DNA of 64,000 bases from Oscillospiraceae bacterium (lineage in GTDB: Bacteria > Bacillota > Clostridia > Oscillospirales > Ruminococcaceae). Both the position numbers and the translations under genes were made by a program. The stretch is from assembly GCA_900768995.1 (NCBI GenBank), contig CAAGEZ010000050.1, forward strand, positions 1 to 64,000, in the 5' to 3' direction. Position 1 is the first letter of the stretch. Every line of letters starts with the position of its first letter. This document shows, in pieces, positions 9,074 to 17,960 of the stretch. The notes below the pieces were generated by a model, which did not search any database, had not been told where the DNA came from, and saw only the letters and a program-made list of their open reading frames with translations.

Positions 9074-9571
9074 ATGAAGAAGCATCTATCTGAAAAAAGT
9101 ATCCTTAAAATCACAGCAGTCCTTTTCCTATTGCTTGTATTCACAGCTGCGTTCATATTCTTTATAATATCAAGTATGTTTGCTCCATTGCGCAAAGCCG
9201 AATTGTCCGAAGTTCAAATAATGAAATACGAGAATGGCACATACAGGGAATTATCAATTTCCGATAAGGAATCATTGAATAATTTATATAATATGAAAAA
9301 CGACATTACTCAAAAAGCAACTGTCATTAACAGCAAGCTCTGTGAAGCGGATACCTTTCAGAAGGACAGCGAATTTTCACTGAAATATATTTATGAAAAC
9401 GGAGTGCATCAGACTATAGAGATAACCGAAAGCATTGTTATCATTTTTAACTGCTGTTCCCCGAATGAATACCCGAAGTTTTACCTATACAACAAATCTT
9501 CAGGCTCTGATATTTCTCTTTCAAGAGATGCACTTACGGACTATATTTTATGGCTGTATTATGAAAATTAG
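9074..9571 (+). CDS. Small membrane-anchored protein of unknown function
   Basis: The product is 165 residues. A single membrane segment lies at residues 9-34 (ILKITAVLFLLLVFTAAFIF), after a short basic N-terminus, so the other 130 residues should lie outside the cell. They are rich in charged residues and contain no motif I recognise. ATG 9074 is preceded by GGGGAGG (7-8 nt spacing); the in-frame TTG at 9068 is too close to that site. Base composition is more AT-rich than in the neighbouring genes, which may point to recent acquisition or fast evolution. Confidence 0.7.
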   Translation: MKKHLSEKSILKITAVLFLLLVFTAAFIFFIISSMFAPLRKAELSEVQIMKYENGTYRELSISDKESLNNLYNMKNDITQKATVINSKLCEADTFQKDSEFSLKYIYENGVHQTIEITESIVIIFNCCSPNEYPKFYLYNKSSGSDISLSRDALTDYILWLYYEN

Positions 9572-9664
9572 CGACTTTGTGTCTGTTTATCTGTCTGTGC
9601 AGTTTTTCAGGCACAGAGAAATTCCGCCAAAATTATATATAATGCGTGAAATTTATAATTTCCC

Positions 9665-9693
9665 TTGACAGAAGCTTTTCCTTATGCTATAAT
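9665..9693 (+). promoter_or_regulatory. Consensus SigA promoter of metK
   Basis: TTGACA (9665-9670), a 17-nt spacer and TATAAT (9688-9693) match the consensus exactly. The start would fall near 9700, a few nt before the SAM aptamer. Confidence 0.9.
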
Positions 9694-9713
9694 AAGCTCA
9701 TAAATGATAATAC

Positions 9714-9819
9714 CTTATCAAGAGCGGCTGAGGTACTGGACCTGTGAAGCCCGGCAACCTGATTTGTGCATTGCATAAAAAAAGGTGCTAATTCCTGCGG
9801 ATAATTCCGAGAGATGAGG
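9714..9819 (+). promoter_or_regulatory. SAM-I (S-box) riboswitch upstream of metK
   Basis: P1 is formed by CTTATC (9714-9719) and GATGAG (9813-9818). The conserved core follows the S-box plan: AGAGCGGCTGAGGTACTGG, then TGAAGCCCGGCAACC, the variable P3 arm, GGTGCTAATTCC, and finally GAGAGATGAGG closing P1. With the downstream terminator this is a transcriptional OFF switch: high S-adenosylmethionine should stop expression of its own synthetase. The hairpin TTACAAAA/TTTTGTAA (9823-9844) lies between aptamer and terminator. Confidence 0.95.
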
Positions 9820-9844
9820 AAATTACAAAACGTTAATTTTGTAA

Positions 9845-9871
9845 GGCACTCGGTTTTCGGGTGCCTTTTTT
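9845..9871 (+). terminator. Riboswitch-controlled terminator before metK
   Basis: GGCACTCG and CGGGTGCC (9845-9852 and 9858-9865) form the stem, and six T follow. It lies between the SAM aptamer and the metK start, so it is the expression platform and not the end of a gene. Confidence 0.9.
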
Positions 9872-9905
9872 AAGTTATAAACCATTTTACAGAAAGGACT
9901 AAAAA

Positions 9906-11084
9906 ATGTCTAAGTTTCTCTTTACTTCCGAATCCGTTACTGAGGGTCACCCCGACAAGATCTGCGACCAGATATCTGACGCAGTTCTCGACGAGATACT
10001 GAAAAATGACCCTAAGGGCAGAGTTGCCTGCGAGACCTGCACAACCACAGGCTTCGTTATGTGTATGGGCGAAATTTCCACCACCTGCTATGTGGATATC
10101 CCCAAGATCGTAAGACAGGTCATCATCGACATCGGCTACGACAGAGCAAAGTACGGCTTTGACGGTCACACCTGCTCCGTTGTCACCTCTATTGACGAGC
10201 AGTCCCCCGACATCGCTATGGGCGTTGACGAGGCTCTCGAATACCGTGACGGCGAGCTTAAGGACGATTATGACACAGGCGCAGGCGATCAGGGTATGAT
10301 GTTCGGCTTTGCCTGCAACGAAACTCCCGAGCTTATGCCTATGCCCATTTCTCTTGCTCACAAGCTTGCAAAGAAGCTCACCGAGGTGAGAAAGTCAGGT
10401 GTTCTCCCCTATCTCCGTCCCGACGGAAAAACTCAGGTAACTGTTGAATATGTGGACAACAAGCCTGTCAGAGTTGACACTGTTGTTGTTTCCTCACAGC
10501 ACGCTCCCGAGGTTTCTCTCGACAAGATAAGAGCGGACATTATCGAAAAGGTCATCAAGCCCGTTATCCCCCCGGAGCTTCTTGTTGACACCAAGTATTT
10601 CGTAAATCCCACAGGCAGATTCGTTATCGGCGGTCCTCAGGGCGACAGCGGTCTTACAGGCAGAAAGATAATCGTTGACACATACGGCGGATATTCCCGT
10701 CACGGCGGCGGAGCATTCTCGGGAAAAGACCCCACAAAGGTTGACAGAAGTGCGGCTTATGCGGCAAGATATGTTGCAAAGAACATCGTTGCGGCAGGTC
10801 TTGCGGACAAGTGCGAGGTTGAGCTTGCATATGCTATCGGCGTTGCAGAGCCTGTTTCAATAATGGTTGACACCTTCGGCACAGGCAAGGTCTCCGATGA
10901 AAAGCTCAGCGAGGCAGTAAGCAAGGTATTCGATCTCCGTCCTGCGGCTATCATTGAGACACTTGAGCTGAGAAAGCCTCAGTACCGTCAGCTTGCGGCT
11001 TACGGTCATATGGGACGTGAGGACCTTGGTGTTGCTTGGGAAAAGACTGACAAGGTTCAGGCTCTTCTTGATGCTGTTAAGTAA
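9906..11084 (+). CDS. metK: S-adenosylmethionine synthetase
   Basis: The product is 392 residues, full length. It makes S-adenosylmethionine from ATP and methionine in the cytosol. Family signatures are visible in order: [10 protein letters not shown] near residue 13 (ATP binding), [15 protein letters not shown] near residue 120 (the methionine loop hexapeptide), and [18 protein letters not shown] near residue 260. The start has AGAAAGGA upstream. Expression is controlled by the SAM-I riboswitch and terminator directly upstream, which makes a closed feedback loop. It is monocistronic, with a terminator 20 nt after the stop. Confidence 0.98.
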   Translation: MSKFLFTSESVTEGHPDKICDQISDAVLDEILKNDPKGRVACETCTTTGFVMCMGEISTTCYVDIPKIVRQVIIDIGYDRAKYGFDGHTCSVVTSIDEQSPDIAMGVDEALEYRDGELKDDYDTGAGDQGMMFGFACNETPELMPMPISLAHKLAKKLTEVRKSGVLPYLRPDGKTQVTVEYVDNKPVRVDTVVVSSQHAPEVSLDKIRADIIEKVIKPVIPPELLVDTKYFVNPTGRFVIGGPQGDSGLTGRKIIVDTYGGYSRHGGGAFSGKDPTKVDRSAAYAARYVAKNIVAAGLADKCEVELAYAIGVAEPVSIMVDTFGTGKVSDEKLSEAVSKVFDLRPAAIIETLELRKPQYRQLAAYGHMGREDLGVAWEKTDKVQALLDAVK

Positions 11085-11103
11085 TTTTCGGTTATAAAAA
11101 ATT

Positions 11104-11137
11104 ATCCCCGTTTGGAGTTTTCCAAGCGGGGATTTTT
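11104..11137 (+). terminator. Bidirectional intrinsic terminator between metK and rnhA
   Basis: ATCCCCGTTTGGA (11104-11116) pairs with TCCAAGCGGGGAT (11121-11133), followed by a T run to 11137. On the minus strand the same hairpin lies just past the rnhA stop. Confidence 0.9.
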
Positions 11138-11139
11138 GA

Positions 11140-11580
11140 TTATCGTGCGTTTTTATCCCTCTCAATGACCGCAAGCTCGTCGCAGCGTTCATTTTCGGGG
11201 TGTCCTGCGTGACCCTTGACCCAACGAAGCTCAACCTCGTGAACATCAAGGAGGTCAAGGCATTTTGCCCAGAGGTCGGAATTGAGTGCGGGCTTTTTGT
11301 CCGCCTTTACCCAGCCCCGCTTTTTCCAGCCTGCCGCCCAACCCTTTGATATGCTGTCGCAGACATATTTGCTGTCGGTGGTGAGGATAACGTGACAGGG
11401 CTGTTTGAGGGCGGAAAGTGCCATAATAACGGCGGTCAGCTCCATTCGGTTGTTGGTGGTGTCAGGCTCGCCTCCCGAAAGCTCCTTGTAATGCTCCCCC
11501 ATTCGGAGAATCGCTCCCCAGCCGCCGGGGCCCGGATTTCCCGAACAGGCTCCGTCGGTGAATATTTCTACTGTGTGCAT
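11140..11580 (-). CDS. rnhA: Ribonuclease HI
   Basis: The product is 146 residues, the standard bacterial length. It degrades RNA in RNA:DNA hybrids with two metal ions. The four catalytic carboxylates are in place: Asp9 ([15 protein letters not shown]), Glu47 (NNRMELTA), Asp69 (TTDSKY) and Asp134 (ERCDELA); His124 lies in the flexible [10 protein letters not shown] loop. The basic protrusion is also present ([14 protein letters not shown]). It is the last gene of a minus-strand group after the thioesterase and the lipoprotein, with 12 nt between it and the lipoprotein stop. Confidence 0.96.
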   Translation of the reverse strand: MHTVEIFTDGACSGNPGPGGWGAILRMGEHYKELSGGEPDTTNNRMELTAVIMALSALKQPCHVILTTDSKYVCDSISKGWAAGWKKRGWVKADKKPALNSDLWAKCLDLLDVHEVELRWVKGHAGHPENERCDELAVIERDKNAR

Positions 11581-11592
11581 AAGCTCTCCTTT

Positions 11593-12372
11593 TTACTCGG
11601 CATAAAGCACGGAATCTATGTTTGCTACGCTGATGAGTGTTCCTCTGCCCACAGTCACCCAGTCATGAGCATCGTATTCGTCAAAGGCGGAGTTGTATTC
11701 CTCTTCTGTAACATCTTCATCGTTTACTTTATACTTCAGTGAAAAATGATAAGGTTCGTCGTCGGTGGGGTCAGGGAACTCTTCCGATACGATGCTTTTT
11801 TTCAGCACAAGCTTATCACCTTCGAGCTTATAAAAATAATCAGATGTCATACCCATTCCCATATATTCGCCTGTGAGATATCCGTCGGCACTTACAGCTG
11901 CTTCGCCGTATGAGCCGAATGCATAATCATCGGCTGACAGATTGACAAGAGCGCCGTTTTTGAATGTGTATGCAAAAACTCCTGCTGCGTGATAGTCGCC
12001 GATAGACATAAACAGCTCGGGTATGCCGTCATTATCCATATCAAAGAGGTCGAATGAGGGAGATGTTGCGTTTTCGTCATACATTGCTTCAAGGAGCTTG
12101 GCTTTGTAGGCATCTTTGTAATCGGCGGTATTTTCCGTTTCCTGCTTCTCCGATGATGCTTCGGTTATAGCTTCTGTTTCCGCAAGGGTCTCCTCAGAAT
12201 CTTCGGAAACCATTTCCGAAACAGTCTCGGATGATGTTTCGCTTTCCGCAGATGCTTCGGTCACTGTCTCACTTTCGGTAACGGACATATCGGGTGCTGT
12301 ATTGTCATTATTTCCGCAGGCGGTGAGCATAAGGGCAAGCCCCAGTACCGCCGCAATTTTTTTATTCATCAT
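11593..12372 (-). CDS. Secreted lipoprotein with EF-hand-like loop, unknown function
   Basis: The product is 259 residues. A lipoprotein signal peptide ends in the lipobox LTAC (Cys at residue 18-19). Residues 20-80 are a linker made almost wholly of Ser, Thr, Glu and Ala, expected to span the wall. A globular domain follows with FDLFDMDNDGIPELFMSIGD, a DxDxDG calcium-type loop common in Ruminococcus lipoproteins. Start at ATG 12372 is chosen because GGAGG lies 6 nt upstream; the next ATG, 3 nt further on, is also possible. The start lies inside the last codons of the upstream thioesterase gene, so the two are translationally coupled. Confidence 0.82.
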   Translation of the reverse strand: MMNKKIAAVLGLALMLTACGNNDNTAPDMSVTESETVTEASAESETSSETVSEMVSEDSEETLAETEAITEASSEKQETENTADYKDAYKAKLLEAMYDENATSPSFDLFDMDNDGIPELFMSIGDYHAAGVFAYTFKNGALVNLSADDYAFGSYGEAAVSADGYLTGEYMGMGMTSDYFYKLEGDKLVLKKSIVSEEFPDPTDDEPYHFSLKYKVNDEDVTEEEYNSAFDEYDAHDWVTVGRGTLISVANIDSVLYAE

Positions 12373-12799
12373 AAAGTCCCTCCGTACTTCTGCAAATCTC
12401 GTCATAGACCTCATAAACGTGGGTGTGGGTCTTTTTTATTCTTACGGGGCGCATATTCATATCAACAAAGCAGTGAGTTGTTTTTCCCACAGCGTGGAGC
12501 ACGCCATCGGGGGCATAGACCTCATAGGTCACGGAAAATCTTGCCCCGCCGAAATCGGGGATATATGCCTTGATGATAAATACATCGCCAAATTTGAATG
12601 GCAGCTTATATTCACACTCCGCCGACAGCACAGGGGTCATAAGCCCCTCCTCCTCAACGAGCTGAAAGGGCAGTCCTGCCTGCTCGATGAGGTCAACTCT
12701 TGCTTCCTCGAACCAGCGGATATAATTTGAATGGTGGACTATGCCCATTTTGTCGGTCTCGTAGTAATAGACCCGTCTTGAATAGGGTTTGAGCTTCAT
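12362..12799 (-). CDS. YbgC/FadM-like acyl-CoA thioesterase (hotdog fold)
   Basis: The product is 145 residues. The motif YYETDKMGIVHHSNYIRWFEEAR near residue 10 is the 4-hydroxybenzoyl-CoA thioesterase/YbgC signature with its catalytic Asp. The remainder fits one hotdog domain. Such enzymes hydrolyse short or long acyl-CoA esters; the substrate cannot be read from the sequence. ATG 12799 has AGAGGA 7 nt upstream and is preferred over the longer frame to 12847, which would begin inside the thrS terminator. The 3' end overlaps the lipoprotein gene by 11 nt. Confidence 0.85.
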   Translation of the reverse strand: MKLKPYSRRVYYYETDKMGIVHHSNYIRWFEEARVDLIEQAGLPFQLVEEEGLMTPVLSAECEYKLPFKFGDVFIIKAYIPDFGGARFSVTYEVYAPDGVLHAVGKTTHCFVDMNMRPVRIKKTHTHVYEVYDEICRSTEGLYDE

Positions 12800-12815
12800 T
12801 CTGTTATCCTCTCTT

Positions 12816-12843
12816 AAAAAGACAGCCGCAGAAATTGCGGCTG
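12816..12843 (-). terminator. Intrinsic terminator after thrS
   Basis: Read on the minus strand, CAGCCGCA and TGCGGCTG (12843-12836 and 12830-12823) form an 8-bp stem, followed by a U-rich run (plus-strand AAAAAG, 12816-12821). Confidence 0.8.
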
Positions 12844-12868
12844 CCATAATAATTTTAAGGTCAAAAGC

Positions 12869-14815
12869 TTATCTTGCCTTAGATACATTCTCCTCGATTA
12901 TCTTGGAGATAACATCATCAAGAGGTGATGCACCAAGGTCGCCGTCCTTTCTGGAACGGAGAGCAACTGTATTGTCCTCCACTTCCTTGTCGCCAACGAT
13001 AAAGAAGTAAGGAATCTTTTCAAGCTGTGCCTGACGGATCTTGTAGCCGATCTTCTCGTTTCTGTTGTCAACGGTAACTCTGATGCCCATTGACTGGAGC
13101 TTTGCTGCGATACCCTCGCCGTATTCCTTTGCTCTGTCGGTAACGGGGAGGATACGCACCTGCTCGGGTGAGAGCCAGAGAGGAAGTGCTCCGCCGTACT
13201 TTTCAAGGAGATATGCAAGTGTTCTTTCATAGCAGCCGAGGCTTGTACGGTGAATGATGTAGGGGTTCTTCTTTGTTCCGTCAACATCAACATACTCCAT
13301 ACCGAAACGCTGTGCAAGGAGCATATCTATCTGAATGGTTACAAGGGTATCTTCCTTGCCGTAAACGTTGTGGTACTGGATATCGAGCTTGGGGCCGTAG
13401 AATGCGGCTTCGTCGATACCGATGGAATACTCGATGCCGAGATCGTCCAGGATAGTCTTCATAGCAGCCTGTGCGTGCTCCCACTGCTCGGGTGTTCCCT
13501 CATACTTGTTCTTGGGGTTGGCGGGATCCCACTGTGAGAAGCGGAATGTGCAGTCCTCAAGAAGTCCTACGGTGCCGAGAAAATACTTTGCAAGCTCAAG
13601 GCAGCCTCTGAACTCATCTTCAAGCTGCTCGGGGCGAACGATGTAATGTCCCTCGGAAATGGTGAACTGTCTAACTCTGATAAGGCCGTGCATCTCGCCG
13701 CTGTCCTCGTTTCTGAACAGGGTGGATGTCTCGGTAAGTCTCATAGGCAGGTCTCTGTAGGAGCGCTGACGGTTAAGGAATACCTGATACTGGAAAGGGC
13801 AGGTCATAGGACGGAGAGCAAAGCACTCCTTTTCCTCGTCGTCGGGGTCGCCGAGAATGAACATACCGTCAAGGTAATGATCCCAGTGTCCAGAAATTTT
13901 GTAAAGCTCTCTCTTAGCCATATAAGGTGTCTTGGTGAGCTGGCAGCCCTTGGAAGCCTCAACGTCCTCAACCCATCTCTGCATAAGCTGGATAACCTTT
14001 GCGCCCTTGGGGAGGAGTATGGGCAGACCCTGACCGATATAATCAACGGTGGTGAAATATTCAAGCTCTCTGCCTATCTTGTTGTGGTCACGGCTCTTTG
14101 CTTCTTCGACCTTTTTGAGGTATTCTTCAAGCTCGGAAGCCTTGGGGAATGCTGTTCCGTAGATTCTGCAAAGCTGCTTGCCCTTGGAGTCTCCTCTCCA
14201 GTATGCGCCTGTGCAGTTGGTGAGCTTGAATGCCTTTACAGGAGCTGTGGACATAAGGTGGGGGCCTGCGCAGAGGTCGGTGAAATCGCCCTGCTTGTAG
14301 AAGCTGATATCCTCGCCCTTGTCGCTGTGCTCCTTGCAAAGCTCTACCTTGTAAGGCTCGCCCATTTCAGCAAGCTTTGCCTCTGCTTCTGCGGGAGGAA
14401 GCTCGAAACGGGTAATTTCAATGCCCTCCTTGACTATCTTCTTCATCTCTGCCTCAAACTTTGCAAGGTCATCGGCGGTGAATGGGTGGTCGGTGTCGAA
14501 ATCATAGTAGAAGCCGTTTTCGATAGAGGGGCCGATAGACAGCTTTGTTTCGGGATAAATGCGCTTTACAGCCTGCGCAAGGATATGGGAGGCTGTGTGC
14601 CAGAAGGTGTGCTTGCCCTCTTCGGTATCGAATGTACATACCTCAAAGGTGCAGTCGGAGGTAACGGGTGTTCTCAGGTCGCAGACCTTGCCGTCAAGCT
14701 TTACGCAGCAGGCAGCCTTGTAAAGTCCCATTCCTATTCCCTTGATAATTTCAGCGGCGGAAACTCCGCTCTCGGCTTCTCTGACGGAGCCGTCCTTAAG
14801 TGTAAGCTTTACCAT
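12869..14815 (-). CDS. thrS: Threonine--tRNA ligase
   Basis: The product is 648 residues with the full ThrRS architecture: TGS domain (1-60), SAD editing domain with HTFWHTASHILAQA (near residue 70), class II catalytic core (motif 2 around TETSTLFRNEDSGEMHGLIRVRQF, motif 3 near HRTSLGCYERTLAYLLE) and the C-terminal anticodon-binding domain. It charges tRNA-Thr and hydrolyses Ser-tRNA-Thr. The start is preceded by AAAGGAG. The gap of 85 nt to the upstream permease gene holds no T-box and no clear terminator. It may therefore be read through from the T-box promoter at 18.2 kb as well as from a nearer promoter I cannot identify. Confidence 0.97.
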   Translation of the reverse strand: MVKLTLKDGSVREAESGVSAAEIIKGIGMGLYKAACCVKLDGKVCDLRTPVTSDCTFEVCTFDTEEGKHTFWHTASHILAQAVKRIYPETKLSIGPSIENGFYYDFDTDHPFTADDLAKFEAEMKKIVKEGIEITRFELPPAEAEAKLAEMGEPYKVELCKEHSDKGEDISFYKQGDFTDLCAGPHLMSTAPVKAFKLTNCTGAYWRGDSKGKQLCRIYGTAFPKASELEEYLKKVEEAKSRDHNKIGRELEYFTTVDYIGQGLPILLPKGAKVIQLMQRWVEDVEASKGCQLTKTPYMAKRELYKISGHWDHYLDGMFILGDPDDEEKECFALRPMTCPFQYQVFLNRQRSYRDLPMRLTETSTLFRNEDSGEMHGLIRVRQFTISEGHYIVRPEQLEDEFRGCLELAKYFLGTVGLLEDCTFRFSQWDPANPKNKYEGTPEQWEHAQAAMKTILDDLGIEYSIGIDEAAFYGPKLDIQYHNVYGKEDTLVTIQIDMLLAQRFGMEYVDVDGTKKNPYIIHRTSLGCYERTLAYLLEKYGGALPLWLSPEQVRILPVTDRAKEYGEGIAAKLQSMGIRVTVDNRNEKIGYKIRQAQLEKIPYFFIVGDKEVEDNTVALRSRKDGDLGASPLDDVISKIIEENVSKAR

Positions 14816-14900
14816 TTTTCATTACTCCTTTATATTTTCATTTTGATGTTTTCCTGATTAATTCCGAGGGGTCTGCCGCTCCTCAGTAAAAAAATTTATT

Positions 14901-15686
14901 TCATTCATCGGAGCAAACACCCCCTTTGATGTATTTGTTTATATCAACCCTCTGAGACCGCTTATAAACAGCGTTCAGAAGCATTGTTACCATTATTTCG
15001 AACAGCTTTCCCAGCAGGATTATCACGATAGTCCACGCAAAAAGGTCGGCTGTTTCAAGGTATATTTTTGAGCGGTAGAGCATATCTCCCAATGTAAAAT
15101 CGGGCTGACCGATGACCTCTGCCGCCGTGCCGCTTTTGAATGCAAGTCCTGCGGCAGTTCTGAATGCGGCGGTGAGGAATGGCATCACCGAGGGGAAATA
15201 AAGGTATCTCACCCTCTTGTACGGGCTGAGAGCGAATATATCTGCCGCTTCGATAAGCTTTATGTCCGCATTTTCGATCCCCTTTCCCACAGCGTCATAT
15301 ATGACGGGCATAACCATCAATGCGGATATGAGAAAGGACAGCGCAGAGCTTTTTAGGAAAAACAGTGCAAAGATTATGAAGCTTGCCACGGGCACTGCCT
15401 TGACTGCCGACATAAACGGGTCAATTATCGCTTTTGCCGCATTAAACCGTGCGGACAGAGCGGCGGTGACAGTCCCTATGACCGCTCCCGCAATAAAGCC
15501 TGCTCCTATTCGAAGAAAGGAATTTAAAACTGTGCGGATAAATGAGGCTTCCGTGCAAAGCTCAAAGAGCCTTTTTACGGCGGCTATTGGTGTTACGAGG
15601 ATTATCCGCCTGTTTATGAGCATTGCAGTGCACTGCCAGAGGATAAGCCAGAAAAGTATGCCGAAAAATCGGCTGTGCTTTTTCAT
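14901..15686 (-). CDS. ABC transporter permease, SsuC/TauC type
   Basis: The product is 261 residues with about six membrane segments (the first at residues 7-25). The EAA-type loop lies near residue 155 (EAADIFALSPYKRVRYLYFP), followed by LTAAFRTAAGLAFKSGTAAEVIG, which matches the sulfonate/nitrate/taurine importer permeases that work with NMT1-type binding proteins. The start codon overlaps the stop of the binding-protein gene by 4 nt (ATGA), so they form one unit. No ABC ATPase gene lies in the operon. Confidence 0.88.
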   Translation of the reverse strand: MKKHSRFFGILFWLILWQCTAMLINRRIILVTPIAAVKRLFELCTEASFIRTVLNSFLRIGAGFIAGAVIGTVTAALSARFNAAKAIIDPFMSAVKAVPVASFIIFALFFLKSSALSFLISALMVMPVIYDAVGKGIENADIKLIEAADIFALSPYKRVRYLYFPSVMPFLTAAFRTAAGLAFKSGTAAEVIGQPDFTLGDMLYRSKIYLETADLFAWTIVIILLGKLFEIMVTMLLNAVYKRSQRVDINKYIKGGVCSDE

Positions 15687-16741
15687 CTCACAAAGAATGC
15701 GTCATCGCCCGGGATACTGCCGCCAACTGATGTGCCGTCGGCTTCAAAAAGCACGTTCCAGTAGCCTGTTACAGCCTGCTTCATCGCATCGTCACGGAGA
15801 AGAGTGATGTTGCAGTAGGGCAGAGCCTTTTTGGCAACGGGGGCTTTCACGATGTCATAGCTGCCGATAAGCTCTGCGGCTTCATCGGTGTTTCCGTTCA
15901 CGAAATCCACAGATGCCTGATATTCGTCAAGGAATGTTCCGAATGCATTCCCGTTTTCCTCTACAACGCTTTTCCGGGCAACGGTCACTCCTGTGATGAG
16001 AGGAGTATCGCAGACCTTGTTCCACTCGTCGGTGAGACTGAGGGCAATTTTAATGTTCTCATTCTGCATCTGTGCGGCGGTAACATAGGGCTGAGGAAGA
16101 ACTGCAACTGCATTCTCGCTCTCTGCCATTACTGCGGCACATTCTGCGGCTTCGGACTTGTATTCGATCGTCACGTCCTGCTGGGGTTCAAGACCGTTTT
16201 GGCGGAGAATGTAGTTGAAAACATACTCAGGGGTAGTGCCCTTGCCTGTGGAATATACCGTTTTGCCTTTGAGGTCGTCTATGGAAGTTATTTCATCGCC
16301 TGTTGTGACAACGTAAAGCACGCCGAGAGTGTTTACGGCGGCAACATCAATTGCCCCCTCGGTCTTGTTGTAAAGAACTGCCGCAAGATTTGCGGGAACA
16401 TTTGCGATGTCGGTATTTCCGCTTACCACTCCTGTGACAATTTCATCGGCGGTGGCATATACGGAAACATTGTATTTATTGAGGGTCTTTCCCGCTTCGC
16501 TGTCGGACATAAGCTTTACCATACCCATTGTGGTGGGACCTTTGAGGGAGGCAATATTATATTCAACGCCTGTTACAACAGGGTCGCCGTCTGTCAGGGG
16601 AAGAGTTGCGGGTTCATCTATTACAACAGGCTCACCGTCTGTCAGCGGGATCGTTTCGGCAGAATTTGCCGATGTACCGTCCGGCGAGCAGGCTGTGAGA
16701 AGGAACATCACAGCGGCAATTGCAGAAAATCTCTTTTTCAT
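15683..16741 (-). CDS. ABC transporter substrate-binding lipoprotein, NMT1/SsuA type
   Basis: The product is 352 residues. A lipoprotein signal peptide ends at LLTACS. A linker then holds two near-identical segments (IPLTDGEPVV and LPLTDGDPVV). The mature domain is a type 2 periplasmic-binding fold of the NMT1/THI5 group (SLKGPTTMGMVKLM near residue 70, KGKTVYSTGKGTTPEYVFNYILRQNGL near residue 170). Relatives bind sulfonates, nitrate, thiamine precursors or bicarbonate. ATG 16741 has AAAGGAG 5 nt upstream; the longer frame starts inside the DUF815 gene. It follows DUF815 by 10 nt and overlaps the permease gene. Confidence 0.88.
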   Translation of the reverse strand: MKKRFSAIAAVMFLLTACSPDGTSANSAETIPLTDGEPVVIDEPATLPLTDGDPVVTGVEYNIASLKGPTTMGMVKLMSDSEAGKTLNKYNVSVYATADEIVTGVVSGNTDIANVPANLAAVLYNKTEGAIDVAAVNTLGVLYVVTTGDEITSIDDLKGKTVYSTGKGTTPEYVFNYILRQNGLEPQQDVTIEYKSEAAECAAVMAESENAVAVLPQPYVTAAQMQNENIKIALSLTDEWNKVCDTPLITGVTVARKSVVEENGNAFGTFLDEYQASVDFVNGNTDEAAELIGSYDIVKAPVAKKALPYCNITLLRDDAMKQAVTGYWNVLFEADGTSVGGSIPGDDAFFVR

Positions 16742-16751
16742 AAAAACTCCT

Positions 16752-17933
16752 TTACCCATTCTCAGGCTCACCCGCTTTGAGCATTTCAACGAAATGTCTT
16801 GCGGCACGTCCGCTTCTTCCGCTTCTGCGGAGAGCATACGCTTCAGCCTTGGTGAACAGCTCGTCCTTGTCCATTACAACGCCGTACTGACCTGCAAGGT
16901 ACTCGACTATCTTCAGGTATGTATCCTTGTCGGGCTTAAGGAACGTTACCTTCAAGCCGAAGCGCTCGGACAGAGACGCAAGCTCCTCACGGGTATCTCT
17001 TGCGTGGATATCGTCACCGTCACGGTCGGCAAAGCTTTCCTTGACAAGGTGGCGGCGGTTGCTTGTGGCATAGATGACCGCATTCGATGCCTTGGAGGAA
17101 ATCGAACCCTCGAGAACGGCTTTCAGTGCGCCGAAATCAGCATCATCGGAGGAGAATGAAAGGTCATCTATGAAAATGATGAATTTAAGGGGATTGTCCG
17201 CAATGCTCTCCATAACGTCGGGAAGCTCGTGGAGCTGTGCCTTTTTAAGCTCGATAAGTCTCAGTCCCCTGTCAGCAAATTCATTCACAACAGCCTTGAC
17301 GGTGGAGGATTTGCCTGTTCCCGCATCGCCGTAAAGGAGGCAGTTTGCGGCAGGTCTGCCCTTTATGAGAGCAAGGGTATTGTCAATGACCATTTTGCGC
17401 TGGGTCTCGTAGGCGGGGAGCTGTGAAAGGCGCTGGGGGTCGGGGGTGAGGACGGGGGTTATAACGTGATCCCTGAGCATAAATGCGGTGTATTTCGCAA
17501 AAATGCCGTAGCCCTTGGTGAAAAGCTTGTCTATCCTGTCGTCATAGATAGCCTGAAAATCGTAATTAGTGTTCTCCCACTCGGGAAGATAGCCCATATA
17601 GCCCATTGCTGTGCGGACATTTTCGGTGGTGAGCATAGATATCTCGCTGAAAAGTCCAAGCTCCTTGCGGGCAGCCGATTCCATAACGGCAGGAACATTC
17701 TCTCTGCGTGCTTTCCTCAGCAGATATGTGTTCTCGTCCTCGGTGACAGCCTTGATGATGTAGTTTGAAAGGTTGGAGCCGTGCTTATAGAGGGAGTTTA
17801 CAAACTCGCCTACGGAGGCAGGGGTCTGCTCCTTCAGCATATCCATAAGCCTGCCCATAGTTCTGAGCTTTAAAACTCCTCTGAATACCGCAAGCCCCGA
17901 AAGTCTTGTGTAAAGGTCGCTTAACTGGTTCAT
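16752..17933 (-). CDS. DUF815 AAA-type ATP-binding protein
   Basis: The product is 393 residues. A Walker A motif (LLYGDAGTGKSSTVKAV, near residue 205) is followed by a Walker B motif (FIIFIDDLSF, near residue 250) and a sensor-like Thr-Ser-Asn (YATSNRRH); the C-terminus is a lid-like helical domain (RSGRSGRAARHFVEML). Bacterial DUF815 proteins are predicted AAA+ ATPases without a settled role. It is the first gene after the T-box leader and lies 10 nt before the substrate-binding protein gene. It is not an ABC ATPase: no LSGGQ signature is seen. Confidence 0.88.
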   Translation of the reverse strand: MNQLSDLYTRLSGLAVFRGVLKLRTMGRLMDMLKEQTPASVGEFVNSLYKHGSNLSNYIIKAVTEDENTYLLRKARRENVPAVMESAARKELGLFSEISMLTTENVRTAMGYMGYLPEWENTNYDFQAIYDDRIDKLFTKGYGIFAKYTAFMLRDHVITPVLTPDPQRLSQLPAYETQRKMVIDNTLALIKGRPAANCLLYGDAGTGKSSTVKAVVNEFADRGLRLIELKKAQLHELPDVMESIADNPLKFIIFIDDLSFSSDDADFGALKAVLEGSISSKASNAVIYATSNRRHLVKESFADRDGDDIHARDTREELASLSERFGLKVTFLKPDKDTYLKIVEYLAGQYGVVMDKDELFTKAEAYALRRSGRSGRAARHFVEMLKAGEPENG

Positions 17934-17960
17934 CTCTTAAAATCTTCTTTCACTAAAAAT

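Noticed and set aside
13646..14857. 403-residue plus-strand frame antisense to thrS
   Set aside because: It is a mirror of thrS codon structure; thrS on the minus strand has complete family motifs.
12361..14900. A dedicated T-box directly upstream of thrS
   Set aside because: The 85 nt between the permease stop and thrS are too short for a T-box, and none of its conserved elements are present.
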